A stretch of DNA of 64,000 nt from Smallanthus sonchifolius (taxonomy: Eukaryota; Streptophyta; Magnoliopsida; Asterales; Asteraceae). Position 1 is the first letter of the stretch. Each line of letters opens with the position of its first letter. Location of the stretch: contig CM042044.1 in NCBI GenBank assembly GCA_023525975.1, positions 11,952,501 to 12,016,500 of the forward strand, read 5' to 3'. The translations under genes were made by a program, and so were the position numbers. This document shows positions 1-11,824 of the stretch, piece by piece. The notes under the pieces were generated by a model, which was not told the DNA's origin, made no database searches, and was given only the letters and a program-made list of their open reading frames with translations.

Positions 1-2400
1 TAACCCGCAGGTTACCCTTATAAGTCTCAAGTTTAAAAGTTTAATTCAGTAACAATCACCAAGGGCTCCCCCCGAAGGGTCAATCAATCAAAGTGGATTG
101 GTCAAATGCAATAGATCTATTATTGTTACCATAGGCTTGATCAAAGTTAATGAATATGCTAGTTTTAAGTTTAATCTAAGCATACAAGTCTCAATTTTAA
201 CATAAGAATAAGCATCTAGTCATAGTTGTACAATAATTGTATAAGTTTAATGTTTTTGAAAATGTTTCACCCCAAAAGTATAGAAAGGAAAAAGGGGCTA
301 AGTATACTCACTTGGATTTGGATGAAGAGTATCCGACAAGAGTTTGCAAGAATTGGAGAGGAAGAATATCCTCACAATAAGCCTAAGAATGTAAGTCTAA
401 AGTTTTAAGTAAAAAGTCTAAGACAAAGGATCTAGGATTTCAAGATTGACTAGGGTTCCAAATAGGAGACGAGAACGACTTGTGTTTATAAAGTTTATGT
501 AAGTTTCTAAATAGGGTTTCACAAAGTTTGAAAATCAAAGTTTAATAGATTCGTGATTTAGAATAATAACATTTTAAAAGTTTTACAACGATTGATTTCA
601 CAAGTCATGTGTTAATAGTAGTTTTCTAAGTATTATAAATAAGGTTGCACCGAAGAATCAAGATTAATAACATTTATTTAAAGAATAAATAATTATTAGA
701 AATCTATGATAATCATATTTAATAAGTAGTTAAAGACTAAGAATAAACAAATAATTACTAAGTGTTTTAATAATTATTTAAGAATTATTAATTATTAAAG
801 AATAATAATCATTTGATAAGGATAAATAATTATTTAAAAATGGTAATTACTTTATCCAATTAAATAATTTATATTAAGTATTTAAGACTTTATTAGGTAT
901 TTATTTTACACGTTGTTTTGTAATATATAATGTTTACAAGTTTAAATAAGTAATATGTAATTATAAGTTAATAAAATATTTAGACAAGGTTTCTTATTTT
1001 ATAACTTTTTTTATAGCTTATAAGTTTACAATATAAGATTTATTTCTTATTTCTCAAGGTTTATTATAAAAATAAGATAAAGTATATCTATGCCTTTTGT
1101 TTTAAATTTATATAAACAAATAAATTTATGATTATATTAATTATAAGTAAAATGCTTTTATAGTTTTTATGAATTTTAAAACCATAATTAAAGTTTTAAA
1201 ATATATTTATAGTCCTTAAGCTTTTAAAACTATTTCAAAGAATTAGTTATTATAAGTTTTTAACTAAGTTTAATTTAATTAACATACTTTCGAAATATAA
1301 AAGTGTAAATAAAAATACAATTCACGTTTATATAAGTATCACAGAATTTATAAAAATTATTAAAAGTGTTAAAACTGTTTTAAAAGGCTAAAGAATTAAA
1401 ATGGGTGAAAATCGGTTTTTACCCGGCTCGAACTCGGGTCTGGGACCGGGTCGCAAACCATACACACAACACTAACCATTCCGACTACGGCTCGTTAGTG
1501 TATAAACTGAAAAGGAAAAACTCTTAAACAGGATCTCGAATCGACCCCAAATCCTTATGAACCCTAGTTTCCAAATACTGAAATACACATCGAATTGCCC
1601 TCTGTTAATGGAATTAAACAGAGGGCTTTCGATCTATGAACTGTGGCGAACAAAACGGGCACAAGAATTACCTTAAACGATGTTGAAACGAGTGAGAACG
1701 GCTCGAGTTTCACGTTCGGCTGACCAAGGATCGGATCGAGTAATGCAGGTACCAATCGGGGAAATTGAGAGTATGAGGAGGAATGGGGTGATGTCGTTAG
1801 GCTGTGACAACGGGTATTTATACCCAAATTCTCCATTAAATGGAGGATTAGGTGGGGAGTTCACGGATGGGATAAAGTGGATCGAATCCGGCTTCACGCG
1901 TGGTTACCGTTGCAATGTCGAGTTAATGTACCTTGGGAAGAGGTCGCATGCGCAACTGGAAACTCGAGAAGTAATCAATTCGGCCGAAATCGTGATTTCG
2001 CGCGAATAGGGGTGGGAACCGGTGCTTGGCGGGACTCGAACCCACGACTGCTTTCTTGATTCAGGGTTTGGTCTTTGTACGAAACAGGTCCTTGATGTTT
2101 TCTAAGTTTACCCTTTTATGTTAAAGTTAAAGTTTAGTTTAAAACAAGTTTCAATAATGACAGTTTCGGTCCCCGAGGTTTCTATAAAATAATATGTTAA
2201 AAAATTTTTTTTTATAAAATGAGTAAATAATCAAAATGAGTTTACAAACTTATTAAAATTTCGAGAGTATATATATATATATATATATATATTTTTGTAT
2301 TATTTTCATAAATATACATATATTTAAGTTTCAAGTATAAAAGATTTATATTTATTAAATAAATATCTATGAACTGGGTCGGAAAATCCAGGATATTACA
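1..2400 (-). mobile_element. Gypsy-type LTR sequence (partial, minus orientation)
   Basis: The right edge at 2400 reads GGATATTACA, so the minus strand starts TGTAATATCC, a usual plant LTR 5' terminus. A minus-strand TATA-like motif (GGGTATAAATACCC) lies at 1812-1825. Two tRNA-like box B motifs lie near 1420-1450 and 2015-2050, as in the other long LTRs of this window. Positions 650-1380 are very AT-rich. The short open frames around 1560-2060 overlap on both strands and show no family signature, so I do not call genes. The left end of the LTR and any internal region are outside the window, so I cannot say whether this is a solo LTR or the end of a complete element. Confidence 0.6.
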
Positions 2401-2655
2401 TGAGGGGTTTAGGTTTTTGGGGGTGGGTTAGGCTTTTTGGTTTAGTTTTTGGGTTTAGTTTAGCTTTTTGGAGGGGTGGGGTGGGATGGGGGGTTTAGGT
2501 TTTTGGGGGTGGGTGGGGGTTTAGGTTTTTAGGGGGTGGGTGGGGGTTTAGGTTTTTGAGTGTGAGTTGGGTTTTTGGGTATAATACACATTCCGGTAAG
2601 AGTTTTTTGGTTTTCTCATTAAAATGAGTTTTCTAGTGAACCCACCTCTACATAT
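2401..2655 (-). mobile_element. Truncated G-rich inverted-repeat element ending in (TA)n
   Basis: Positions 2401-2580 are degenerate G-rich, telomere-like units such as GGGGTTTAGGTTTTTGGGGG. They are followed by a terminus resembling the right ends of the (TA)n-flanked elements at 46.2-47.1 kb: GGTTTTCTC, then CCCACCTC, then a long TA run to 2670. The G-rich core matches the C-rich core of the element at 46537-47070 in opposite orientation. The left end is missing where the LTR of 1-2400 begins, which suggests that LTR element inserted here. Confidence 0.5.
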
Positions 2656-3196
2656 ATATATATATATATATCTATCCTATATAATAAACAAGTAAAATTG
2701 AGTGCCACGTGTCAGCACTACATTTCACCTCACCAATTTTTTCCTCTAAAACCAGAATAAGCGTATACGGGTCAACACGCGGGTCAAATTCAGACCCGAA
2801 TTTTTACCCTATAAAACACTTTTAACCCTATAAAACACTTTTAACCCATTTGAAACCTTTCAGCAGATCGATTGAAGAACACAAAAAAACCCTAATCGCC
2901 ACCATGCCTCTCTTTCATCTTCAATAACCTTCAAAATCAAATCATAATCGGTATGTAATCTATACTTAGTATGTAAGAATCTTAGTTTTAACCTCATACG
3001 TATTATTTCCCTTTCGAGATCTAGGTCTCCTCTGCTCATCGGCTCATCCCATCGTATCAAATCTCAATCGGTATATATTATGTTTTTTTGTTCGATTATT
3101 TCAATACCCGTTATATTCTTGGTATGGATTTATGATTATGTGTTCTAATTTTAAGAATTTAAGATTTGGTTATTACACTCTTTGCTCGATCTACAG

Positions 3197-3282
3197 ACTG
3201 TTTCTTATGATTCTGTGTTTCGCGGAGGCGAAGAAGCTGATGAGATTGTTGGATGTGGAGGTGTTGAAGCCGTATTGGATAG
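3197..3282 (+). pseudogene. Possible captured exon fragment of a mitochondrial calcium uniporter gene
   Basis: After an acceptor-like CTACAG and before a donor-like GTATTG, one frame reads MILCFAEAKKLMRLLDVEV then LK. This resembles the plant MCU-family stretch FAEAKKLMRLVNVEALK, which I recall from the family. The fragment is about 28 codons and the protein does not continue on either side. The preceding 2860-3196 looks like 5' UTR plus intron (AAAACCCTAATCGCC). It lies just inside a Helitron 5' end, where gene-fragment capture is common. The match is short and unconfirmed. If correct, this is a dead fragment and not a functional channel gene. Confidence 0.4.
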
Positions 3283-3704
3283 GTATTGTGTTGATATGTT
3301 TGATTGAAAATTTTGTTCAATTACATTTGTAATTTTTGGTGCTATACTGCTATTGACTAATTGAAGGAACCTTTAATTTTAGTTAAGTGTTTATGTTCAA
3401 TTACATTTGTAATATTTTAGAGTTTAGAGTTTTATTATGATTATGATTATGATTATGATTATGATTCTGAATATCAATTTGACATTTTGATAAGGTAATT
3501 TAATTTTGAGGACATCAGGGTTATTAGGTCATGTTAATTTAAACATATTTACACAATTACAAAAAATCCCCGATATTCCATGGGGATTGAAGTTTGTTAA
3601 TCATAATTGCGAATTACAAAAGGTTTAGGTGCCATCTTGAGGTTTTGGGTATGCAACGTTTAATTCTTTTTAATTGAATCCTAACAGCGGTAATTGTGGG
3701 TTAT

Positions 3705-4078
3705 TGATACGGATCCGGATACGCATGAAGAACCACCCGGCCTCAATCATACAAGTGTTGGGCCGGTCATAATTCGTGGCTAACATTGGACCATCGAGTT
3801 ATTATCTAGACCCATTCCAACCATCCTTTATTTTAAGTATTGTTTAAATTTTAGACTTTATCTTTTCATTAATTGTTGAGATTTTTTCTATGTTTATCTC
3901 TTAGTTTTCCTATTTAACATTGTAATCAGAGGTTGGAATGGCAGGCAATTCTTTTCAAAGAAAGATTATTCTTTTTTTCTTACGAACAGGTTTTTTGTTC
4001 GGGTTTCTCTTTTCGGTCAACCGAAAGAGGGTTATTCAAGCTAGGTTTTCTAGCTTCCACTAATACGAATCCGTATCA
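3705..4078 (+). repeat. 5' LTR of CRM-like element
   Basis: 374 bp, TG...CA ends. It contains the same short coding stretch (stop near 3782) that forms the polyprotein C-terminus in the 3' LTR. It retains a 39-bp segment, about 4026-4064, that the 3' LTR lacks. Confidence 0.9.
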
Positions 4079-4080
4079 AG

Positions 4081-4093
4081 TGGTATCAGCAGC
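4081..4093 (+). other. Primer-binding site of CRM-like element
   Basis: TGGTATCAGCAGC begins two bases after the 5' LTR. TGGTATCAG is the usual complement of the initiator methionine tRNA 3' end in plant retrotransposons. Confidence 0.8.
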
Positions 4094-4108
4094 TTCAGGT
4101 TCGTCAGG

Positions 4109-7100
4109 ATGTCCGATTATAGGAAAGATCGTCGTCAAGAACACCACAGATTCGCCGCCGGAGGCAGCGGTCTTGAACAGCGTGATCCTCGTGACGCCGA
4201 GATAGAACGACTACAACAACGGATTCGTGATCTCGAATTCAATCAGCAGCATGAGTATGACAGGTACGGTCCGCACGACCGTGACGACCCATCAGCCACC
4301 GAGTCCGTCATCTAGGAAGATTCTGACAATAACGGCAGATTCGAGAATGTGTTTGCTCGTCGCGTTCGTCACCAAGAACCAACGCCACCACCTCCTGTTG
4401 ATCCGTTCAGAGCCTTGGGTATTCGTACCGAAATTCCCGAGTTTGAAGGTCGCATGCAACCAGACTATTTCATCGACTGGCTTCAAACAGTCGAACGAAT
4501 ATTTGATCTCCGCCAAGTTCCGGAACACCTAAAGGTAAAGCTCGTTGCTGTTCGTTTACGTAAATATGCTTCTTTATGGTGGGAACATGTTCAAAATCAA
4601 CGTTATCGGGAGGGTAAACATAAGGTTGAAACGTGGGAAAAGATGAAACGCTTGATGCGTTCCAAGTTTGTCCCCGTAAATCATAAACAAGATTCTTTTC
4701 TGGAATACCACAACTTTAAGCAGGCTGCACTTCCTGTGGAGGAATTTATCATCAAGTTTGAACAATTACGCATGCGGTGCGGTATTAAAGAAGACGAAGA
4801 ACAAACTATTGCTCGTTTCTTGGGGGCCCTACGTTCGGACATCGCGGATGTCGTTATGTTGCAACAATATTGGTCTTTTTCTGATGTGTGCAGGCTAGCT
4901 CAACGAGTGGAGCATCAATTCTTGGCCAAAACCAAAACCACCACTCGTTTTTCTTCATACAAGCCAACAACTTCTTCGTCTCACTCTCGGGTTGAAAACC
5001 CTAAGCCAGACTCCACCTTGGCTCCACAGCAGCCGTCAGGCCCCGGAAACGTCCCAAACCGCTGCTACAAATGTCACGGCATTGGTCACATGAAGCGCGA
5101 TTGCCCAAACAAACAAGTGGTCGCACTCGTTGAAGACACGGCCCCGACCTCTGCTACAGAGCCAGAACATGATTTGGATGAACCATCCGAGGTCCTTTCT
5201 CCTGATCGTGGCGAGGCGCTCGTTATTCGCCGAGTTCTCAGCACCAATCTCCCAGATACAAGCGACGACACGACATGGCTTCGTAACAATATTTTTCGCA
5301 CCAAGTGCACTTCCAAAGGGAAAGTTTGTACGGTTATTGTCGATGGTGGAAGTTGCGAAAACATAGTTTCTCAGTTGATGGTTGATAAGCTCAATCTACC
5401 CACACAAGATCACCCTGAACCGTATCAACTCACGTGGCTGAAGAAGGGTAACTTGATCAAAGTTACTCACCGTTGTCTCGTCCAGTTCTCAATCGGTAAC
5501 AAGTATTCGGATGAAATTTGGTGCGAAGTCCTACCTATGGATGCGTGTCATATCCTGTTGGGACGCCCATGGCAGTACGATAGACGTGCAAAACATGATG
5601 GGTTCAGGAACACGTACACATTCAAAAAAGATGGTGTCAACATTACCCTTGCCCCTTGTGATCCTAGGCAGGATGGTTCTGAGTCCATGTTAGTCACCAA
5701 GGCTGAATTTTCAGTCTTGGCACGGTCCCCACAACCACAACTCATCTTTGGTTTATTGATTGCCGAAGAAAACCCGGACGTGCCGCAAGTCCCATCGGAA
5801 GTACAACCCCTACTATCCGAGTTCAGCGACGTGTTTCCGGAGGACATCCCGGCGGGTCTTCCTCTTGTTCGAGACATCCAACATTGCATTGATTTCTTAC
5901 CGGGCGCGAGCATCCCAAACAAACCGGCCTATCGCATGAACCCGAAAGAGTTCATCGAGTTACAACGCCAGGTCACCGAACTTCTTGAAAAGGGTCTTAT
6001 TCGGGAGAGCATGAGTCCATGCGCGGTACCTGCACTATTAGTCCCCAAACCAAATGGGACTTTTCGCATGTGTGTTGATAGCAGGGCAGTTAACAAAATT
6101 ACAATCAAATATCGATTTCCTATTCCCCGGTTTGATGATTTACTAGATCATTTACATGGCGCACAAGTTTTTTCTAAAATCGACTTGCGCAGTGGTTACC
6201 ACCAGATCCGTATGCGGCCCGGGGACGAGTGGAAGACAGCTTTTAAAACTAGAGACGGCCTGTACGAGTGGATGGTTATGCCGTTTGAGTTGTCAAATGC
6301 ACCGAGTACTTTCATGAGGTTAATGAATCACATCTTTAAGCCTTTTATAGGCCATTGTGTGGTCGTTTACTTCGATGACATTTTGGTTTATAGTTCGGAT
6401 GTGGCATGCCATTTAGTACACCTGCGAAATATTTTCATGGTCCTCCGAGATCAGAAGCTTTATGCTAACGGAAAGAAATGTCACTTTTTAACTTCGGATG
6501 TACTTTTCTTGGGCTACTTAATTTCGGGTTCTGGCATCCGCATGGACGACTCAAAGATCTCGGCCATAACAACTTGGCCCACCCCAACGTCCCTCCACGA
6601 TATTCGTAGTTTTCATGGGCTCGCATCTTTTTACCGCAGGTTTATCAAGAATTTTAGTTCAATCGTAGCCCCAATAACAGAATGTTTAAAAAGTAGTAAA
6701 TTTGTGTGGTCTACTACTGCACAGTCGTCTTTTGACGCCTTAAAATTCGCGGTTACACAGGCCCCGGTTCTCGCACTGCCCAATTTTCAACACGTATTTC
6801 AAGTTGAGTGTGATGCGTCCAACTTGGGCATCGGAGGTGTTCTTAGCCAACAACACCGCCCGATTGCGTTTTTTAGTGAAAAGTTAAGTGACACTAGGCG
6901 ACGCTATAGTACGTACGATAAAGAGTTCTATGCCATCGTTCGAAGTCTCAAATATTGGCGACATTACTTGCTACCCAATGAATTCATCCTTTATTCTGAT
7001 CATCAAGCTCTCAGGTTCATTCAAGGGCAAGCAAAGTTGAACCCAAGACATGCCAAGTGGGTTGAAACCTTACAAGATTTTTCTTTTGTTATTCGTCACA

Positions 7101-8509
7101 AGGCCGGAACCGCAAATTCTGTCGCCGACGCCTTGAGCCGTCGCCCAGCTCTTACAACGGCCATGTCCTTTGACGTCGTGGGTTTTCACTCATTTTCGAA
7201 CCTTTATCAAGATGACCCGGACTTTGGTGACGTTTGGAAGAATACCAAAGATGGGCCTTATAAATGTTTCTTTCGAAAGGATGGTTTGCTGTTTCAGGGC
7301 AATCGATTGTGCGTTCCTCTTTCGTCTTTTCGGGAGGCTATAATTTTAGAGTGCCACCAGGGCGCCTTGGCGGGACATTTTGGCCGCGATAAAACTGTTG
7401 CACTTATCCGAGATCGTTTTTATTGGCCAAAGATTTCCAAAGCAGTTTCAAAAGTTTTAAGCCGTTGTCGCATTTGTCATGTTGCCAAAACCCGTCATAC
7501 GAACCAAGGACTTTACACTCCTTTGCCTACCCCGGTTCGTCCCTGGGAGGATGTCAGTCTTGATTTTGTGTTGGGTCTTCCTCTCACTCAGCGCAAAAAA
7601 GATTCAATCATGGTTGTTGTCGATCGGTTCTCCAAAATGGCCCATTTCATTCCTTGTGTTAAGACATATGACGCTTCCCAAGTGGCGCGTCTTTATTTTG
7701 GAGAGATTGTTCGGTTGCATGGGGTTCCGAAGACGATTACATCTGATAGGGATGTCAAGTTTGTTAGCCATTTTTGGAGAACGTTGTGGAAACGTTTGGG
7801 TGCACAACTGCAGTTTAGTAGTTCACACCATCCTCAAACGGATGGTCAAACGGAGGTCACTAACAGAAGCTTGGGTAATCTACTTAGAAGCCTTGTTGGG
7901 GATAATCCGAAACAGTGGGATCTTGCCTTGCCACAGGCCGAGTTTGCATATAATCGGTCCAATCATAGTTCTACGGGTCGCAGTCCATTCTTCGTTGTCT
8001 ATGGTCGAAACCCTTTTACCCCACTTGACCTGGCACCGTCTCCCGAGCTTGAGTACTTTAGCGCTGCGGGGGATGAACAGGCAAAGCAAATCAAGTTACT
8101 ACATGAGCAGGTTCGTGAGCAGATTGTTAAGCACAACTTACAATATCAGGCGCGCGCAAATCAGCATCGACGGAAGGTGGTCTTTAATGAAGGTGATTTG
8201 GTTTGGGTTTATTTGCGCCGTGAACGGTTTCCTCAAGGACGATTTGGGAAGTTACACCCCCGGGCTGATGGTCCTTTTCGTGTTCTTAGGCGCATCAATG
8301 ACAATGCCTACAAGATTGATCTCCCCGGCCATTATAAAGTGTCTGGCACTTTTAACGTTGCTGACCTCTCTCCTTATGTCGCGGAGGATGAAGACGACTC
8401 GCGGACGAGTCCTTTTTTAGAGGGGGAGGATGATACGGATCCGGATACGCATGAAGAACCACCCGGCCTCAATCATACAAGTGTTGGGCCGGTCATAATT
8501 CGTGGCTAA
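4109..8509 (+). CDS. CRM-like gag-pol polyprotein, one in-frame amber stop
   Basis: The frame starts MSDYRKDRRQ at 4109, is broken by TAG at 4313-4315, and continues in the same frame to 8509. A 1386-codon open stretch starts at Met 4349. Counting from 4349: Gag region about 30-190; zinc knuckle CYKCHGIGHMKRDC about 239-252; protease DGGS about 332; RT with YFDD about 674; RNase H with VECDAS about 819-824; integrase H..H..C..C about 1000-1055; integrase catalytic Asp, Asp and Glu in SLDF, SDRD and DGQTE at about 1071, 1133 and 1169. The RT motif usually PFGLSNAP reads PFELSNAP here. The last 25 or so codons lie inside the 3' LTR, as in CRM elements. Whether the TAG is read through or simply inactivates the element cannot be told from sequence. 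Confidence 0.88.
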
Positions 8510-8765
8510 CATTGGACCATCGAGTTATTATCTAGACCCATTCCAACCATCCTTTATTTTAAGTATTGTTTAAATTTTAGACTTTATCTTTTCATTAATT
8601 GTTGAGATTTTTTCTATGTTTATCTCTTGATTTTCCTATTTAACATTGTAATCAGAGGTTGGAATGGCAGGCAATTCTTTTCAAAGAAAGATTATTCTTT
8701 TTTTCTTACGAACAGGTTTTTTGTTCGGGTTTCTCTTTTCGGTCAACTAATACGAATCCGTATCA
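8431..8765 (+). repeat. 3' LTR of CRM-like element
   Basis: 335 bp. Same ends as the 5' LTR, but with a 39-bp deletion near the right end at an AC microhomology. The purine tract AGAGGGGGAGGA (8419-8430) abuts it. The polyprotein stop codon is inside this LTR at 8507-8509. Confidence 0.9.
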
Positions 8766-8770
8766 GTTAT

Positions 8771-9932
8771 GTTCATCATAAATGTGTTTCATTAGTTGGT
8801 TGATTTGAGATAGAATCAATTTAGGGAATGATTAGGTCCTGCAGGTAAACTTTAATGTTGTTTATATGGTTTACTTCTTTTGAATTTGTTTTCGTGGGAT
8901 TTTGATATTGAGTTCATAAAATTCTATGCTGATCTTAAATAGGTTTGACCAATTCGAACTAAAATGGGTGTAAAATACGATCAATTTGAAGTGGAATTGT
9001 TTCTGGGTCAAAGGTTAAATCTTTGATTCATGATGTTTTTAATTCTTTTTCTTATGGTTTGCACTTCTTCACTACTTTTCTTTATAGATAAAGTTGTAAT
9101 CTTAACATGCAAGGAGTTGGTGCAATGTTAAGTGTTGTATTCTTTTTTTGCTTATGGTATATAGATCGTATCAAGAAAGCTCGGGCGCAATGAACTCCCT
9201 CATCAAGAACTATCGAGGGCGGTTTCATGGTGTTGCATTGCCTGAGCTTCATTTGGCTAGACAAGCTTCATTTGGCTAGACATGAAGCTTCATTTGCACA
9301 CACAAACCTGGTTTTATTGGTCTTTTTAAATTTCATTTTCAATTGTGTGTCCAGCTCAGCTTTTGTTGAAAAAAAAATATTTAATAAAAAATATTGATGA
9401 ATTCTGGTGAACTGCGTCAACAAACTCCTTGACCACTCGTGGTTCGCCCGTGTCTCTCTTTTAAATTTGTTAACCAAGTCAGTTTGCATTTATTTTCTAA
9501 ATATTTTAACATAATTAAAAAAAATAATCAATTTCTCAATATTTATAAATAAAACTTAATCGAAAGACCTCAACTTTCTATCATGATATTAAAGTCTTTT
9601 TTGTTTATAAATCCAACATCTCACAAGCTTTGAATTGAAATTATATAAAAATATTTACTTCTGATACATTTGGAATTTGGTACACTTTAAGGTTTAAATT
9701 TTTGGTGAATCATTTATGGTAACAATTCTTTTAAAACTTACTTGATTATAATATTTTTGGAATAACTGTTGCACTTTATTTTTGAAAATATTTTTCCAAA
9801 TTTTTTATTTAATTATTTATGCTAATGTTTCAAACAAAATGAAACTTTAAATAAAGACCTTAACGTTCTACCCTAATTTTGACTTCTTTCCTGTTTTAAA
9901 TTCAAAATCCCACAAGCTTTAAAGTGGAATTA
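8771..9932. other. Non-coding remnant of the interrupted outer element
   Basis: Continues the sequence broken at 3704. AT-rich and without a convincing gene. Positions 9165-9290 look exon-like (after a TATAG acceptor) but carry a stop early and I do not recognise the product. A short duplication, CTTCATTTGGCTAGACA, occurs twice at about 9248-9281. Confidence 0.4.
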
Positions 9933-10440
9933 GACTGATGGTTGTGGGGCTTTATTGAGAGTGGATTCATCCTCTAATATCACGCCATGTGGCGCTGACT
10001 GGATGCTGACTAAGCAGTGGATAAAGCCCCTGCTGAAGCACTTGAGGGTGTTGTGGTGCAGGTGAGCGGGGGCTTTATCGAATTAATTTTTTGTTCCTTC
10101 CAACGGCTCCTTCTCCCGCTACCACACCCACGCCCACCCCCTAGCGCCCCATAGCGCCCCCAGCCACTTGACACCCTTGCGGTGTTCGCCACCAAGGTGG
10201 CTCGCGCCCACCCCCTTGCGCCCCCAACAACGGGCCACAACCATCAGCCTTATATAAAAGTATTTACTTCTGTGCAGATCAATTCTATTACACCGTGTTT
10301 CAAATCTTTTTATGTAATGTTTTATATAAAAATATTTGATTAAATTATTTATGGCAACGATTTTTATTTTGTTACACTTTATTTTTTAAATCTTTTCCAA
10401 TTTTTTATTGAATTATTTATGCTAATGTTTTTTTTTATTT
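9548..10440. repeat. Diverged tandem duplication, about 290 bp per unit
   Basis: Two adjacent blocks share the same order of motifs: AAGACCT, a T-rich stretch, CCCACAAGCTTT or CTCACAAGCTTT, then TATATAAAAGTATTTACTTCTG, then AATTATTTATGCTAATGTTT. The first block runs about 9548-9840. The second runs about 9841-10440 and is expanded by the MITE at 9933-10249. Confidence 0.6.
9933..10249. mobile_element. PIF/Harbinger-like MITE, 317 bp
   Basis: The terminal inverted repeats are GACTGATGGTTGTGG on the left and, read in reverse complement, GGCTGATGGTTGTGG on the right. The 3-bp direct repeat TTA at both edges is the usual PIF/Harbinger target. The flanking second copy of the local tandem duplication is restored by removing it. 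The interior is clearly GC-richer than its surroundings and shows no transposase. Confidence 0.7.
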
Positions 10441-10909
10441 ATTTAATTGTTTCTTTCCTAATCTTTACCAAGTAACTTTCCTCAATCTATACTAATTCCA
10501 ATTATAATTCCCTTCTTTCTTTCTTTTACTTTTATTACCGCAATTAGATTAGATTTAATTATGTGAAGTCCGATTACAATTTTAAATCCCTAATTTATTA
10601 TGATTTGAATTTTCATCTACACTCATTATATATCCTATCATCCACACAAAAATACTATAAGCATCCGTGCTAGGTTTCTCTGTAATTTAAGTTCTTCTAC
10701 AATTTCCTCAAGTATTCTCACCACCAAATAAGTTTTGTAATATTCTTTCTACCTTTGATCTTTGATACATAATCAGTTTTGTGTTTCTATTATATGCGGC
10801 ACCAATTTTCCTTGAATCAATACCATCAGTCCTTATATTTTTCTTATTATTGCAAACTGGTTCTTATATTAAGATTAGTTATGTTTGTTATCTAAATATT
10901 AGGATAACA
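10253..10909. other. AT-rich intergenic stretch, no gene seen
   Basis: Long T and A runs with no open frame of substance and no recognised family. The end of the diverged tandem duplication is at about 10440. Nothing else supportable. Confidence 0.5.
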
Positions 10910-11343
10910 TCTATACTATATAATAAATAAAGGTTTTTTAGTGCCACGTGTCACCTCCATATTCATTTTCATCATTTTTTTCTCGCTTCTCTCTCTTATT
11001 TAATGCACTTCTATTTTTAAATAATAATATATATTTAAATAAAAATATTAATTACACTAATAAAAACATTTATTTTAAATTATCCCATCTTATAAGAAAC
11101 TTTAAAATTTAATTATGTAACTTTTATTTCAATCAAATAGTAATAAAAATCAAATTACATTAAATAGTAATTAACGTATTTTTGAAACCCAATTATATAT
11201 TAATTTTTACATATTTTGAGTTTGTTTATATTCGTAGTATATGTAATATATTTTTACACCTGTAAAATATATATACATAAAGATTTAAAAATTTTAAATA
11301 ATGATATTGTTCACCCCGTGTGTAGACACGGGATCTAAACTAG
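10910..11343 (+). mobile_element. Small non-autonomous Helitron
   Basis: 434 bp between host A and T. The 5' end is TCTATACTATATAATAAATA followed by TTAGTGCCACGTGTCACC. The 3' end is a perfect-stem hairpin CCCGTGTGTAGACACGGG, then ATCTAAACTAG. These are the standard Helitron TC and hairpin-CTRR ends with A/T insertion and no target duplication. No coding capacity. Relatives lie at 23447-44646 (split) and 50317-51351. Confidence 0.85.
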
Positions 11344-11819
11344 TTGCAAATATATACAATGTATGTGTGATGGGTGATTTTCACGATGTGGAATACAAAT
11401 ATTTTCAAAGTTGTGATTTTTAGTTTCACATTGTGAAATAAAAATGTTTGAGGATCTTCCGAAAAAGATATCTACTTTGTCAATATCTGAGACCCATAAA
11501 AAGGTTTGTATTATAAACAAACATAATCTTTAACAAACACAATTGTATCATATAGTCAAATTTGTTTATATGTCTATTAATTGACGAGGACAAACCATTT
11601 TGTTACAATGGCCTAGCCTAGGCTTATAAGTATTTGTTTTGTTTGATGACAGGTTTTTTACTTAAGAAGAGATTTAAAAGATTTTGAGGGTGTTTCGATG
11701 TGCAATTGAATGTGATTTTGAATAATAAGAATAGGTTGTTGTGATAAACAAAAGTTCGTATATAAACAAGTATTCGGCAGTTTATGAAATATTATTGAAA
11801 TTTTTCATTGTTGGTTATT
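11344..11819. other. Intergenic sequence, no gene seen
   Basis: AT-rich, without recognised features, up to the copia target site. Confidence 0.5.
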
Positions 11820-11824
11820 GTATG

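Larger units (their letters stand above)
3705..8765 (+). mobile_element. CRM-like Ty3/gypsy chromovirus, full length
   Basis: A complete LTR retrotransposon with 5-bp target-site duplication GTTAT at 3700-3704 and 8766-8770. The LTRs (3705-4078 and 8431-8765) start TGATACGGATCCG and end CGAATCCGTATCA, a 10-bp perfect inverted terminus. A primer-binding site TGGTATCAGCAGC follows the 5' LTR at 4081, and a purine tract AGAGGGGGAGGA precedes the 3' LTR. The order gag-PR-RT-RH-IN is Ty3/gypsy. The C-terminal FNVADLSPY stretch and an ORF that runs into the 3' LTR are typical of the CRM (centromeric) clade. Apart from a 39-bp length difference, the LTRs differ at only about two bases by eye, so the insertion is recent. 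Confidence 0.9.

Noticed and set aside
2401..2580. Interstitial telomere array
   Set aside because: The G-rich units are too irregular to be TTTAGGG repeats. They are better explained as the core of a (TA)n-flanked element.
5548..5922. 124-codon minus-strand frame
   Set aside because: Antisense shadow of the protease/RT region with low-complexity composition and no family features.
7479..8420. 313-codon frame inside the CRM-like polyprotein
   Set aside because: An out-of-frame shadow of the integrase region. The main frame carries all motifs.
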